Below are positions 1-7,785 of a DNA stretch of 64,000 nucleotides, one piece after another. Position 1 is the first letter of the stretch, and the number at the start of each line of letters is the position of its first letter. Source of the DNA: Bacteroidota bacterium. GTDB taxonomy: Bacteria; Bacteroidota; Bacteroidia; Chitinophagales; Chitinophagaceae. The DNA is taken from the NCBI GenBank assembly GCA_023423405.1, contig JAFAFR010000008.1, positions 372,001-436,000 of the forward strand, given 5' to 3'. The notes under the pieces were generated by a model, which saw only the letters and a program-made list of their open reading frames with translations, did no database searches and was not told where the DNA came from. The translations under genes were made by a program, and so were the position numbers.

Positions 1-1016
1 AGATCTATGTGTATACGCCCAAAGGCGATGTAAAGATGCTGCCCGTGGGTTCCACCGCGCTGGACTTCGCCTTTGCGATCCACTCCGCCGTGGGCGCCCG
101 TTGTATCGGCGCCAAGGTGAACCACAAACTGGTGCCCCTCAGCCACAAGCTGCGCAGCGGCGACCAGATCGAGATTATCACTTCCAACAAACAGAAACCC
201 ACGGATGACTGGCTTAACCTGGTGGTCACCGCCAAGGCCAAGTCCAAGATCAAGGACGCGCTGAAAGAAGAAAAAAGAAAAGTGGCCGAAGAAGGCAAAT
301 ACCAGGTGCAGCGCAAACTGGAATCGATGGGGGCCGCCTACCAGCCGTTTAATATTGAGATCCTTGCCGATTTTTATAAACAGCAGTCGCCGCTCGACTT
401 CTTTTACCAGGTGGCCACCAAGGGAATCGACCTGAAAGAGCTGAAGGATTTCCATGTGCTGGGCGATAAGCTGGAACCGCCGAAGCCGCTGAAACCGCTG
501 GTGGACTTCAAATCGCCCGATACTCCGCAGCCCTCCGATTTTCCCAGGAAGGATGCGGAGCTCATCATTTTCGGCGAAAGCAGCGACCGCATCATGTACA
601 ATCTCGCCAATTGCTGCAAACCCATCCCCGGCGACGACGTTTTCGGATTCGTAACCACCGGCAAGGGCCTCACCATCCACCGCACCAATTGTCCCAATGC
701 CTCCAAGCTGCTGGCCAACTATGGCCACCGGGTGGTAAAAACCAAATGGGCGAAGAACAAGGAAATCTCCTTCCTTACGGGCCTCAACATCGTGGGACTC
801 GATGATGTGGGCGTGGTGAACAAGATCACCAACCTGATCTCCGGGGAAATGAAGATCAATATCAGTGCCCTTTCCATTGAAGCCAAGGAGGGTGTTTTCA
901 AGGGATCCATCAAGGTTTTTGTACACGACAAGGAAGAGCTGGATGAACTGGTCACCCGCCTCAAGGCCCTCAGCGGTATCCATGCTGTGGAACGTTTTGA
1001 TGCCGAACAGGTCTGA
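1..1016 (+). CDS. RelA/SpoT (p)ppGpp synthetase/hydrolase, C-terminal part
   Basis: Only the regulatory C-terminal half of this stringent-response enzyme is present; the reading frame is open from base 3 and the hydrolase and synthetase domains lie before the window. The visible part begins in the TGS domain (YVYTPKGDVKMLP near the left edge), continues through a helical region, then a conserved cysteine module (NCCKPIPGDDVFGF, about residue 200 of the visible part), and ends with an ACT domain. These domains sense ribosome or amino-acid state and balance ppGpp synthesis against hydrolysis. Whether it is bifunctional (Rel/SpoT) or synthetase-only cannot be told without the N-terminus. It is followed by a weak terminator-like hairpin and the purA promoter. 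Confidence 0.93.
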   Translation, partial: IYVYTPKGDVKMLPVGSTALDFAFAIHSAVGARCIGAKVNHKLVPLSHKLRSGDQIEIITSNKQKPTDDWLNLVVTAKAKSKIKDALKEEKRKVAEEGKYQVQRKLESMGAAYQPFNIEILADFYKQQSPLDFFYQVATKGIDLKELKDFHVLGDKLEPPKPLKPLVDFKSPDTPQPSDFPRKDAELIIFGESSDRIMYNLANCCKPIPGDDVFGFVTTGKGLTIHRTNCPNASKLLANYGHRVVKTKWAKNKEISFLTGLNIVGLDDVGVVNKITNLISGEMKINISALSIEAKEGVFKGSIKVFVHDKEELDELVTRLKALSGIHAVERFDAEQV

Positions 1017-1032
1017 ACCGCTCTAAAGAGGT

Positions 1033-1063
1033 TTTTTATTTGTTCGCTATACACCTATTTTTG
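1033..1063 (+). promoter_or_regulatory. Candidate purA promoter (Bacteroidota type)
   Basis: TATTTTTG at 1056-1063 matches the -7 consensus TAnnTTTG exactly. TTTT at 1033-1036, 19 bp upstream, is one base off the -33 TTTG. The purA start is 36 nt downstream. The -33 overlaps the T-run after the relA stop (small CTCT/AGAG hairpin at 1021-1030), which could act as a weak terminator. Confidence 0.45.
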
Positions 1064-1098
1064 CTGCCTGTTTTAATCGCAGCACTCAAATACAAAAA

Positions 1099-2361
1099 AT
1101 GGTAGATGCAATTTTAGGCCTCCAGTGGGGCGACGAGGGTAAGGGAAAAATCGTTGATTTTTTCGCCCCTCAATACGATATTATCGCCCGTTTCCAGGGC
1201 GGCCCCAATGCAGGCCATACATTATATGTGGATGGGAAAAAAGTGGTGCTCCACCAGATCCCTTCTGGCGCTTTCCACGAGAACACCACTAACCTGATCG
1301 GGAACGGCGTGGTGCTTGACCCGGTAACGTTGAAAAAAGAATGCGATACCGTGGAGGCTTTTGGCGTGGACGTGAAGAAGAACCTCTTTATTTCACACCG
1401 CACCAACCTGATCCTTCCCACGCACCGCGCTTTGGACAAGGCCTCCGAACTGCAGAAAGGAAACGATAAGATCGGCTCTACCCTAAAGGGGATCGGACCG
1501 GCCTATATGGATAAAACCGGCCGCAACGCACTCCGCGTGGGCGACCTGCTCGACAAGTCCTTCACCACTTCCTATATCCGCCTGCGCCTCAAACACCAGC
1601 GCCTGCTCGATAATTTCAATTTCCAGGAAGACATCAGCCAGTGGGAAGATGAGTTTTTCGAAGCGATCGATTTCCTGCGCAGCCTCAACATCGTGAACGG
1701 TGAATATTTCATCAACGAAAAAATTGCCGCTGGTAAAAAAGTGCTGGCCGAAGGCGCACAGGGCAGTATGCTGGACATCGATTTCGGCACTTTCCCTTTC
1801 GTGACCTCATCCAACACCACCATTTCCGGTGTATGCAACGGGCTGGGCGTGGCGCCCCAGAAGATCCGGGAGGTGATGGGCGTTACCAAGGCCTATTGCA
1901 CACGCGTGGGCGGCGGTCCCTTCCCCACGGAATTGCACGACGCCACCGGCGAAGAACTGCGCAAACTGGGCAACGAATTCGGCGCCACGACGGGCCGCCC
2001 GCGCCGCTGCGGATGGATCGACCTGGTAGCACTGAAATATGCCTGTATGATCAACGGCGTTACCAAAGTGATCATGACCAAGGCCGATGTGCTGGATCAT
2101 TTCGCCAACCTGGAATTATGCACTGCCTATGAAGTGGATGGCAAGGCTTCCGGCTATGTGCCCTTCCAGATGACCCGGCACCAGATCAATCCCGTGTTAA
2201 AGGATCTGCCGGGATGGAATACCGATACCACCGAGGTGAAGCAGTATGCTGATATGCCTGTGAAAATGAAGGAGTATGTTGCATTTATCAACGATTATAC
2301 GGGGGTAAATGTGTCGCATATTTCCAACGGTCCGGGCCGCGATCAGATCGTTGCTGTATAG
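1099..2361 (+). CDS. purA: Adenylosuccinate synthetase
   Basis: Catalyses the GTP-dependent joining of IMP and aspartate to adenylosuccinate, the first committed step from IMP to AMP, in the cytoplasm. The 420-residue length is normal for the family. The P-loop-like GDEGKGK lies at residues 11-17 and the substrate segment GGPNAGHT follows at about 35-42. The later GAQGSMLDIDFGT and TTGRPRRCGW segments are also typical. It has its own candidate promoter and lies downstream of a stringent-response gene. ppGpp inhibits PurA in other bacteria, so the adjacency is suggestive, but both genes are widely conserved and this may be chance. Confidence 0.98.
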   Translation: MVDAILGLQWGDEGKGKIVDFFAPQYDIIARFQGGPNAGHTLYVDGKKVVLHQIPSGAFHENTTNLIGNGVVLDPVTLKKECDTVEAFGVDVKKNLFISHRTNLILPTHRALDKASELQKGNDKIGSTLKGIGPAYMDKTGRNALRVGDLLDKSFTTSYIRLRLKHQRLLDNFNFQEDISQWEDEFFEAIDFLRSLNIVNGEYFINEKIAAGKKVLAEGAQGSMLDIDFGTFPFVTSSNTTISGVCNGLGVAPQKIREVMGVTKAYCTRVGGGPFPTELHDATGEELRKLGNEFGATTGRPRRCGWIDLVALKYACMINGVTKVIMTKADVLDHFANLELCTAYEVDGKASGYVPFQMTRHQINPVLKDLPGWNTDTTEVKQYADMPVKMKEYVAFINDYTGVNVSHISNGPGRDQIVAV

Positions 2362-2447
2362 GGGATAATTCAACTGAAAAATCCCTTTTAAAAATTTGGC
2401 CATTTAAAAAGAACGCTGAAATTTTACAAAGTAATCCCCATTGCGTT

Positions 2448-2873
2448 ATGGCATCTAAATCAGATAAGGACAAAAAGACGACCCGGAACACTGCAGGCAA
2501 AGCAGATGAGCCCAAAAAATCCGCTCCCAAGCCCAGGAAGAAAGAAGAGGACGACGATGACAATGACCTGGAGGACGAGGATGAGGCGCCGAAAGCTTCT
2601 TCGAAGAAGCCGGCGAAATCTTCAAAGATGGACGACGATGACGATGAGGACGACGACGTAGCGGATGAAGAAGATGACTGGGAAAAAGTAGACGAGGACG
2701 ACAACTGGGATCCCGACTTTGAAGAGTTTGACCTGCCGAAATCCAAGACCAAAAAAAGCAGCGGCACCAAGAAGGGTGGAAAGGACGAAGATGACCTTGG
2801 GCTCGATGATGAGTTCAAGGAGATGGACCTTTTTAACGATTCCGGTTTTGACGACGACGACGACGACTTTTAA
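2448..2873 (+). CDS. Small, extremely acidic low-complexity protein, function unknown
   Basis: A 141-residue protein with no recognisable fold. The first 30 residues are Lys/Arg-rich (SKSDKDKKTTRN), followed by three Asp/Glu blocks (about 35-46, 62-79 and 85-97), a Lys-rich patch near 104-117 and an Asp-rich tail ending FDDDDDDF. It has no signal peptide or membrane segment, so it is probably cytosolic. Its stop codon overlaps the pabB ATG by one base (TAATG), so the two are probably co-translated. The alternating basic and acidic blocks resemble disordered nucleic-acid- or protein-binding tails, but no function can be assigned. I accept it as real because it fills the gap between two good genes in frame and is coupled to pabB. 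Confidence 0.75.
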   Translation: MASKSDKDKKTTRNTAGKADEPKKSAPKPRKKEEDDDDNDLEDEDEAPKASSKKPAKSSKMDDDDDEDDDVADEEDDWEKVDEDDNWDPDFEEFDLPKSKTKKSSGTKKGGKDEDDLGLDDEFKEMDLFNDSGFDDDDDDF

Positions 2874-4234
2874 TGCACGACAATAATCAAGTTGCCGGGC
2901 GGCAGTTTACTACCTATGCGGTAGAAACGACGGCGGTACTGAAAGAGCAAATGTTGAATTGGGGCGACCGGTTCAACATTTGTTGCTTTATGGACAATCA
3001 TTCCTATGCGGGTGCGCATCACCGTTATGAATGCCTGCTTGCCGCCGGGGCCTGGAAATGGGTGCGGTTGCCTTCGGGAAATGCCTTTGAGCGCCTGCAG
3101 GCTTTTGCAACGCATGCCGGCGACTGGCTCTTTGGGCATTTCGGGTTCGGTCTTCATGCAGAATTGTTTTCACTGTCTCCCGGTCTTCCGGATCCTGCCG
3201 GTTTCCCCGATGCCTATTTTTTTGTTCCCGAACACCTGGTGCTGCTAACGGAGAGCAGTGTCCGCATCAGCAGCTATTCGCTGGCACCGGAGCAGGTATT
3301 GCGCAACATTCTACAGATGCCAGTGGGTAAGCCGGCGACAGCGGTAAAACCGGCGGGGCATGGGAGTCGTTCATCTCCTCCATTGGTTCCCCGTCTCAGT
3401 CGCGCGGAATACATCGCCATCGTGGAAAAACTGCAGGCGCATATCCATCGGGGTGACTGTTATGAGATCAATTTCTGCCAGGAATTTGCGGCATCGGATT
3501 GTGCCATCCACCCGCCCGCGGTATTCCTGGAGCTGGGCCGGGTATCGCCCAATCCGTTTGCCGTGTATTATAAGCTGAACGATTCCTACCTGCTCTGCGC
3601 CAGCCCGGAAAGATATATCCGGCTGGAGGGGGGGCGTATCTGGTCGCAGCCCATCAAGGGCACTTCACCCCGGTATATATCCGATGGGGCCAGGGACGCA
3701 GCAAGCGCGGAGACCCTGGTGCGCAGCGAAAAGGAGCGGGCGGAAAATGTGATGGTGGTAGACCTGGTACGGAATGACCTGAGCCGCGTTTGCGTGCCGG
3801 GAAGCGTGGAGGCGGAAGAAATATGCGGTGTTTACCCCTTCCCGCAGGTGTTCCAGATGATCTCCACCGTGACGGGGCTGTTGCAGGAAGGAAAGAATTG
3901 GGTAGATGCGGTGGCGGCAAGTTTCCCCATGGGGTCCATGACGGGGGCGCCGAAGAAAAAAGTGCTGGAGCTGATCCGGCGCTACGAAACCGGCGGGCGT
4001 GGGCTGTTTTCAGGTGCAGTGGGTTATGTGGACCCAGCCGGAAACGCCGATTTCAACGTGGTAATCCGCAGCGTGCTCTATGATGCGGCCAGGCTACAAT
4101 TATCCTGCTGCGTGGGCTCTGGCATTACCTGGTATGCCGATCCGGCTGCCGAATACGAGGAGTGCCTTCATAAAGTGAGCGCTATTTTGCAGGTGCTGGA
4201 GCGCTGCGGCGGGGCCGGCCCCGCCGATGGCTGA
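2873..4234 (+). CDS. pabB: Aminodeoxychorismate synthase component I
   Basis: Converts chorismate plus ammonia to 4-amino-4-deoxychorismate for folate synthesis, normally with a PabA glutaminase. The 453-residue protein has the chorismate-binding fold in its C-terminal half. PIKGT (about residue 261) carries the lysine that separates aminodeoxychorismate synthases from anthranilate synthases, which have PIAGT. SEKERAENVMVVDLVRNDLSRV and GSMTGAPKKK are further family signatures. The N-terminal half is the more variable lobe. No pabA or pabC is adjacent, so the glutaminase must come from elsewhere. The start overlaps the preceding stop by one base; the stop directly abuts the 3' end of the convergent transglycosylase gene. 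Confidence 0.93.
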   Translation: MHDNNQVAGRQFTTYAVETTAVLKEQMLNWGDRFNICCFMDNHSYAGAHHRYECLLAAGAWKWVRLPSGNAFERLQAFATHAGDWLFGHFGFGLHAELFSLSPGLPDPAGFPDAYFFVPEHLVLLTESSVRISSYSLAPEQVLRNILQMPVGKPATAVKPAGHGSRSSPPLVPRLSRAEYIAIVEKLQAHIHRGDCYEINFCQEFAASDCAIHPPAVFLELGRVSPNPFAVYYKLNDSYLLCASPERYIRLEGGRIWSQPIKGTSPRYISDGARDAASAETLVRSEKERAENVMVVDLVRNDLSRVCVPGSVEAEEICGVYPFPQVFQMISTVTGLLQEGKNWVDAVAASFPMGSMTGAPKKKVLELIRRYETGGRGLFSGAVGYVDPAGNADFNVVIRSVLYDAARLQLSCCVGSGITWYADPAAEYEECLHKVSAILQVLERCGGAGPADG

Positions 4235-5332
4235 TCAGGAATTGGAAGCGGCAGCACTGGCCAGGATCGATTCTACCGATTCGCGGAGTATCTGGTATTT
4301 ATTGGCATTGAAAAGCTGCATCTTTTCTTCCGGCAGTTTCATTTCATAGCCCTTTGCGGCGCCTGCCATTATTTTGTCGAAATCGGGATTGTACCGGTTA
4401 AAATCTTCGAGGCTCATACCGATGTGCCGGGCAATGACGGCGCCCTGGTATTTACCGGCCACCTGCTGGGTTTTGGCATCGTCGTGCTCATCGTTGCTCA
4501 GTTGGCGGTTGAAAGCATAGAGGTTCTGGCCAAAATGAGCGCTGGTTTCTGATTTGGTAAGGGTAGTGAGTCCGCCCTGCCCTTCAAAGACATAGTGGGT
4601 GCCGATGAATTTTTTTACGTGGAGCCGGGTTTCAGCGGGGAGATAGTACTGGAGGTCCCAGAAATTGCGGCTGCCGCTTTTGGCAATGGCGCGCTGTACG
4701 GTACCGGGACCGGCATTGTAACTGGCGATCACAAGCAGCCAGTCGCCGTAGATGCCATAGAGGCTTTTAAGGTACTTGGCTGCGGCCTGGGTGCTTTTCA
4801 CATAATTGCGGCGTTCGTCCACTTTCTTGTTCACTTTAAGTCCCAGGTTGACGGCGGTTTCGCGCATCAGTTGCCAGGGGCCTACGGCGCCGGCATAGGA
4901 GCGGGCGCCGGCCTTCATTTGTGATTCGATCACCGCCAGGTATTTGAGTTCGCGGGGAAGGCCGTACTGCAGCATGATGCCATCCATCATATTGAAATAA
5001 GGAAGGGCCCGGCTTTTGATTTCCTGGAGGTTCCTGCTGTTCTTTTCGACATAATCTTCTACGAAGGCTACGGCGCGGGGATTGAGGCGGGGGGCGGTCA
5101 CGGCGGCGCTGCCGGTGGGTTCAAAAAGGTTGGCAATATGTGAAGCGGCTTCGGCCGAATCGGTGCGGACGATCTCAACGGAACTGTCGGACGGTAAACC
5201 GGCGTTAACGGTGGTGTCGTTGAAAAGAGCGGGTGCGGGGGACTGCGGTCCCTGGGGATGGGGTACGGCCTGGGCTACGGTTAATCCAAGCGCTCCAGCC
5301 AGGATCAGGCCCAGCATAAGAAATTGTTTCAT
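4235..5332 (-). CDS. Secreted lytic transglycosylase (SLT/MltD-like)
   Basis: Cleaves the MurNAc-GlcNAc bond of peptidoglycan with formation of a 1,6-anhydro end, in the periplasm. The 365-residue precursor starts with a signal peptide (MKQFLMLGLILAGALGL, cleavage near AQA at 20-22). The SLT domain spans about 115-225: the catalytic glutamate is E136 in AVIESQMK, followed by GAVGPWQLM and SYNAGPG. A LysM-like segment (about 305-350) follows, as in MltD, and may bind cell wall. No lipobox is seen. A 12-bp palindrome lies just upstream of the start. Confidence 0.9.
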   Translation of the reverse strand: MKQFLMLGLILAGALGLTVAQAVPHPQGPQSPAPALFNDTTVNAGLPSDSSVEIVRTDSAEAASHIANLFEPTGSAAVTAPRLNPRAVAFVEDYVEKNSRNLQEIKSRALPYFNMMDGIMLQYGLPRELKYLAVIESQMKAGARSYAGAVGPWQLMRETAVNLGLKVNKKVDERRNYVKSTQAAAKYLKSLYGIYGDWLLVIASYNAGPGTVQRAIAKSGSRNFWDLQYYLPAETRLHVKKFIGTHYVFEGQGGLTTLTKSETSAHFGQNLYAFNRQLSNDEHDDAKTQQVAGKYQGAVIARHIGMSLEDFNRYNPDFDKIMAGAAKGYEMKLPEEKMQLFNANKYQILRESVESILASAAASNS

Positions 5333-5344
5333 GTTCCAGATTTA

Positions 5345-5356
5345 GTTCACGTGAAC
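5345..5356. promoter_or_regulatory. Perfect 12-bp palindrome GTTCACGTGAAC upstream of the transglycosylase
   Basis: A perfect dyad lies 12 bp upstream of the transglycosylase ATG, in the 65-bp gap to gatA. Its size and position fit an operator for a dimeric repressor, but no regulator is known for it. Confidence 0.3.
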
Positions 5357-5397
5357 AGCTTCTCACAGGGTGTCTCGGTGGAATTTCAGCGATAGGA

Positions 5398-6834
5398 TTA
5401 AGTAGTCTGTTGCACAAGCGTGTCTGAAACCTGCAATAAAGATAATTCTTCAAACCGGTTCGTCATAACCTGCAGCCCGAATGGCATACCATTACTGTGC
5501 CAAAAAATGGGGAGGGAGATGGCAGGGATGCCTGTCAGGTTGGCAAAAACCGTATAAATGTCCTCCAGGTACATGGCGATGGGATCGTCGGATTTTTCGC
5601 CGAAGCGGAAGGCCGGGCTGGGGGCAGTGGGGCTTAGTATAGCGTCGAAGTCTTTGAAAATCAATTGGGTTTGATCGGAAAGCTGCTTTCTAACCTGCTG
5701 CGCTTTGGTAAAATAGGCATCGTAATAACCGGCACTCAGCACAAAGGAGCCGAGCATGATGCGGCGTTTCACTTCCCGCCCGAAACCCTCGGACCGGTTG
5801 TGTGCATAAAATTCTGCTAAATCTGCAACGGGCCTTTTTGTCCGGTGGCCATAACGCACGCCGTCGAAGCGGGAGAGGTTGGAGGAGGCTTCGGCGGTGG
5901 TCAACACATAATAAGTAGGTACAATGTATTCCAGGTAGGGAAATTCCACCCCGGTTACAGTATGGCCTTGTTCCCGCAGACGGTCAAAATAGGAGAGGAG
6001 GGCCGACCGGATCTCGGGATCCAGGGAAGGGTGCTCTACGGCTTCGCGGAAATAGGCGAATTTTTTGGGGGTGGCGGGTGTTTGCAGCTCGCGGGCGTAG
6101 GCGGGCACGGGTTTGCGGGCGCTGGTGCTGTCGAATGCGTCGGCGCCGGCGATGGTTTCGAATACCAGGGCCATGTCGGCCAGGTTGCGGGAAAAGATGC
6201 CCACCTGGTCAAAGGAGCTGGCGTAGGCGATGAGGCCATAGCGGGAGACCCGGCCGTAGCTGGGTTTAAGGCCATAGATACCGCAAAAGTCGGCCGGCTG
6301 GCGTACGGAGCCGCCGGTATCGGAGCCCAGGCTTACCATGCAAAGGCCGGCCTGAACGGCCACGGCCGATCCGCCGGAGGAGCCGCCCGGCACGCGCTGG
6401 TTGTCGAGGTCGTTGAGGGTGGGACCGTAACAAGAGTTCTCGTTGGAAGAGCCCATGGCGAATTCGTCGCAGTTGAGCCGTCCAATGATGATGGCGCCGG
6501 CATCCATCAATTTTTGCACGGAAGTGGCGGAATAAGGCGCCCGGAAATTTTCCAGCATCTGCGAGGCGGCGGATACCAGGTGTCCTTCATAACAAAGCAC
6601 GTCTTTGATGCCCACCACTACGCCGTGGAGGGGGAGCAGGGGATTTCCGGCAGCCAGGGAGGCATCAAGCCCGGATGCCCGGGCGAGCGCCGTTTCGGAG
6701 AATACTTCAATGAAAGCATTGAGGTGCTGCTTCCGCCGGATCTCTGCCAAATAAAACTCCACCGCTGCAGTACAGCTAGTGGAGTTTCGGGACAATGCGG
6801 TATGATAGGTTGTTATTGAGTCGTACGCAAACAA
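5398..6834 (-). CDS. gatA: Asp-tRNA(Asn)/Glu-tRNA(Gln) amidotransferase subunit A
   Basis: The glutaminase subunit of GatCAB, which releases ammonia from glutamine to amidate Glu-tRNA(Gln) or Asp-tRNA(Asn). The amidase-signature residues are intact: K77 (GVVVGIKDV), S152 in the GGSSGGS loop and S176 (GSDTGGSVRQP), with the spacing of the known Ser-cisSer-Lys triad. The length (478) is normal. It starts 18 bp after the tatA stop, so the two are probably co-transcribed. gatB and gatC are not in the window, so the complex is encoded at scattered loci. Confidence 0.97.
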   Translation of the reverse strand: MFAYDSITTYHTALSRNSTSCTAAVEFYLAEIRRKQHLNAFIEVFSETALARASGLDASLAAGNPLLPLHGVVVGIKDVLCYEGHLVSAASQMLENFRAPYSATSVQKLMDAGAIIIGRLNCDEFAMGSSNENSCYGPTLNDLDNQRVPGGSSGGSAVAVQAGLCMVSLGSDTGGSVRQPADFCGIYGLKPSYGRVSRYGLIAYASSFDQVGIFSRNLADMALVFETIAGADAFDSTSARKPVPAYARELQTPATPKKFAYFREAVEHPSLDPEIRSALLSYFDRLREQGHTVTGVEFPYLEYIVPTYYVLTTAEASSNLSRFDGVRYGHRTKRPVADLAEFYAHNRSEGFGREVKRRIMLGSFVLSAGYYDAYFTKAQQVRKQLSDQTQLIFKDFDAILSPTAPSPAFRFGEKSDDPIAMYLEDIYTVFANLTGIPAISLPIFWHSNGMPFGLQVMTNRFEELSLLQVSDTLVQQTT

Positions 6835-6852
6835 AGCCGGATCTGTCTTTGG

Positions 6853-7074
6853 TTATTGCTGGGTAGGAGCTTTGTCTTTTTCCTTCATGCCGTCTTCAAT
6901 CTCCTGCTTCACATTGTTCTTGGCATCGTTGAATTCACGGATGCCGCGACCGAGTCCACGCATCAGTTCCGGGATCTTTCTGCCACCGAATAAGAGAAGC
7001 ACCACCAGGATGATGAGGATCCACTCACTTCCGCCGGGCATTGAGATCATCAGGAGGGAATTAGCTACTAACAT
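6853..7074 (-). CDS. tatA: Sec-independent (Tat) translocase subunit TatA/E family
   Basis: A 73-residue protein with the TatA layout: one transmembrane helix (about 15-29), the FGGRKIPELMRGLG hinge and amphipathic helix, then a charged tail (DGMKEKDKAPTQQ). TatA multimers form the pore for folded proteins in the cytoplasmic membrane. I chose the internal ATG at 7074; a longer frame from 7140 adds 22 residues without hydrophobic or family character. A weak -7 box (TACCTTTA, minus strand, 7097-7104) lies upstream. TatC is not in the window. Confidence 0.9.
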   Translation of the reverse strand: MLVANSLLMISMPGGSEWILIILVVLLLFGGRKIPELMRGLGRGIREFNDAKNNVKQEIEDGMKEKDKAPTQQ

Positions 7075-7240
7075 GCTAAATTGATTTTGTAGTGGGTAAA
7101 GGTACGCAAAACTGCGACCGGTTGTTTGTTGATCACACAAAAGTGAGTACTAATTCTCCAAAAAAATGCGTCCCGGTTCAATTTAACCAATCGTTTGCGT
7201 GCATGGGGCGTTGGATGAGTAAGAAGAAGCAGTGTTGCAT

Positions 7241-7267
7241 AAAAAAACCGCTCCGGAGGGAGCGGTT
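7241..7267 (-). terminator. Intrinsic terminator of rplS
   Basis: On the minus strand a perfect 9-bp stem (AACCGCTCC/GGAGCGGTT, 7246-7254 with 7259-7267) and 4-nt loop is followed by a T-run (A7241-A7247 on the plus strand). It begins 21 bp after the rplS stop. Confidence 0.9.
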
Positions 7268-7288
7268 CTGAATAGCTTGCCATTGCAA

Positions 7289-7651
7289 TTATTTGGCAAC
7301 CACGGCCATTTTCTTTTCCTTGATGCGGGCACGCTTACCGCTGCGTTCGCGGAGGAAATACAATTTGGCGCGGCGTACTTTACCGGTTTTGTGTACCTGG
7401 ATGGAATCGATATTGGGAGAATACAGGGGGAAGGTACGCTCCACACCTACGCTGTCGGAGATCTTCCGTACGGTGAAGGTTTGCGTATTGCCCTGGCCCT
7501 GACGTTTGATCACATCGCCTTTGAAGCTCTGGATACGTTCTTTGTTACCTTCAACGATTTTATAGTTGACGGTGATATTGTCACCCGCTTTAAAAGCCGG
7601 GAATTCTCTTTTGGGCGTTAACTGCTCGTGAACAAAAGCTACTGCGTTCAT
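7289..7651 (-). CDS. rplS: 50S ribosomal protein L19
   Basis: A large-subunit protein at the interface with the small subunit. The 120-residue sequence (starting MNAVAFVHEQ; an ATG three codons earlier is possible) shows the L19 motifs FKAGDNITVNYKIVEGNKER, GVERTFPLYSPNID and KVRRAKLYFLRERSGK. It is a single-gene unit with a near-perfect Bacteroidota promoter (7674-7704) and a strong terminator (7241-7267). Its leader is about 15-20 nt. Confidence 0.98.
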   Translation of the reverse strand: MNAVAFVHEQLTPKREFPAFKAGDNITVNYKIVEGNKERIQSFKGDVIKRQGQGNTQTFTVRKISDSVGVERTFPLYSPNIDSIQVHKTGKVRRAKLYFLRERSGKRARIKEKKMAVVAK

Positions 7652-7673
7652 TGTGATCAATTTTATCGGACGG

Positions 7674-7704
7674 CAAAGGTAGGAGTAAGTGCTGATATCA
7701 CAAA
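7674..7704 (-). promoter_or_regulatory. rplS promoter, TTTG-N19-TACCTTTG
   Basis: Read on the minus strand, TTTG (7704-7701), a 19-bp spacer and TACCTTTG (7681-7674) match the Bacteroidota sigma-ABfr consensus at every fixed position. The -33 element touches the T-tract of the upstream rny terminator. Confidence 0.75.
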
Positions 7705-7736
7705 GAAAAAATTAAAGGGCGCCCCCGGCGCCCTTT
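7704..7736 (-). terminator. Intrinsic terminator of the pheT-zapA-rny operon
   Basis: A perfect 10-bp stem (AAAGGGCGCC/GGCGCCCTTT, 7714-7723 with 7727-7736) and 3-nt loop is followed on the minus strand by AATTTTTTCTTT. It lies about 50 bp after the rny stop. Confidence 0.88.
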
Positions 7737-7785
7737 GAATGTATTGGCTTTCCGGCATTTACCGGATTATTTGAACCTCCGGCGT

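Noticed and set aside
2288..2818. Ser-rich 176-codon open frame opposite the acidic protein
   Set aside because: Poly-Ser is the reverse reading of Asp/Glu codons; it also overlaps the end of purA.
5845..6819. 324-codon open frame antisense to gatA
   Set aside because: Gly-rich mirror of the gatA coding sequence; overlaps the whole active-site region.
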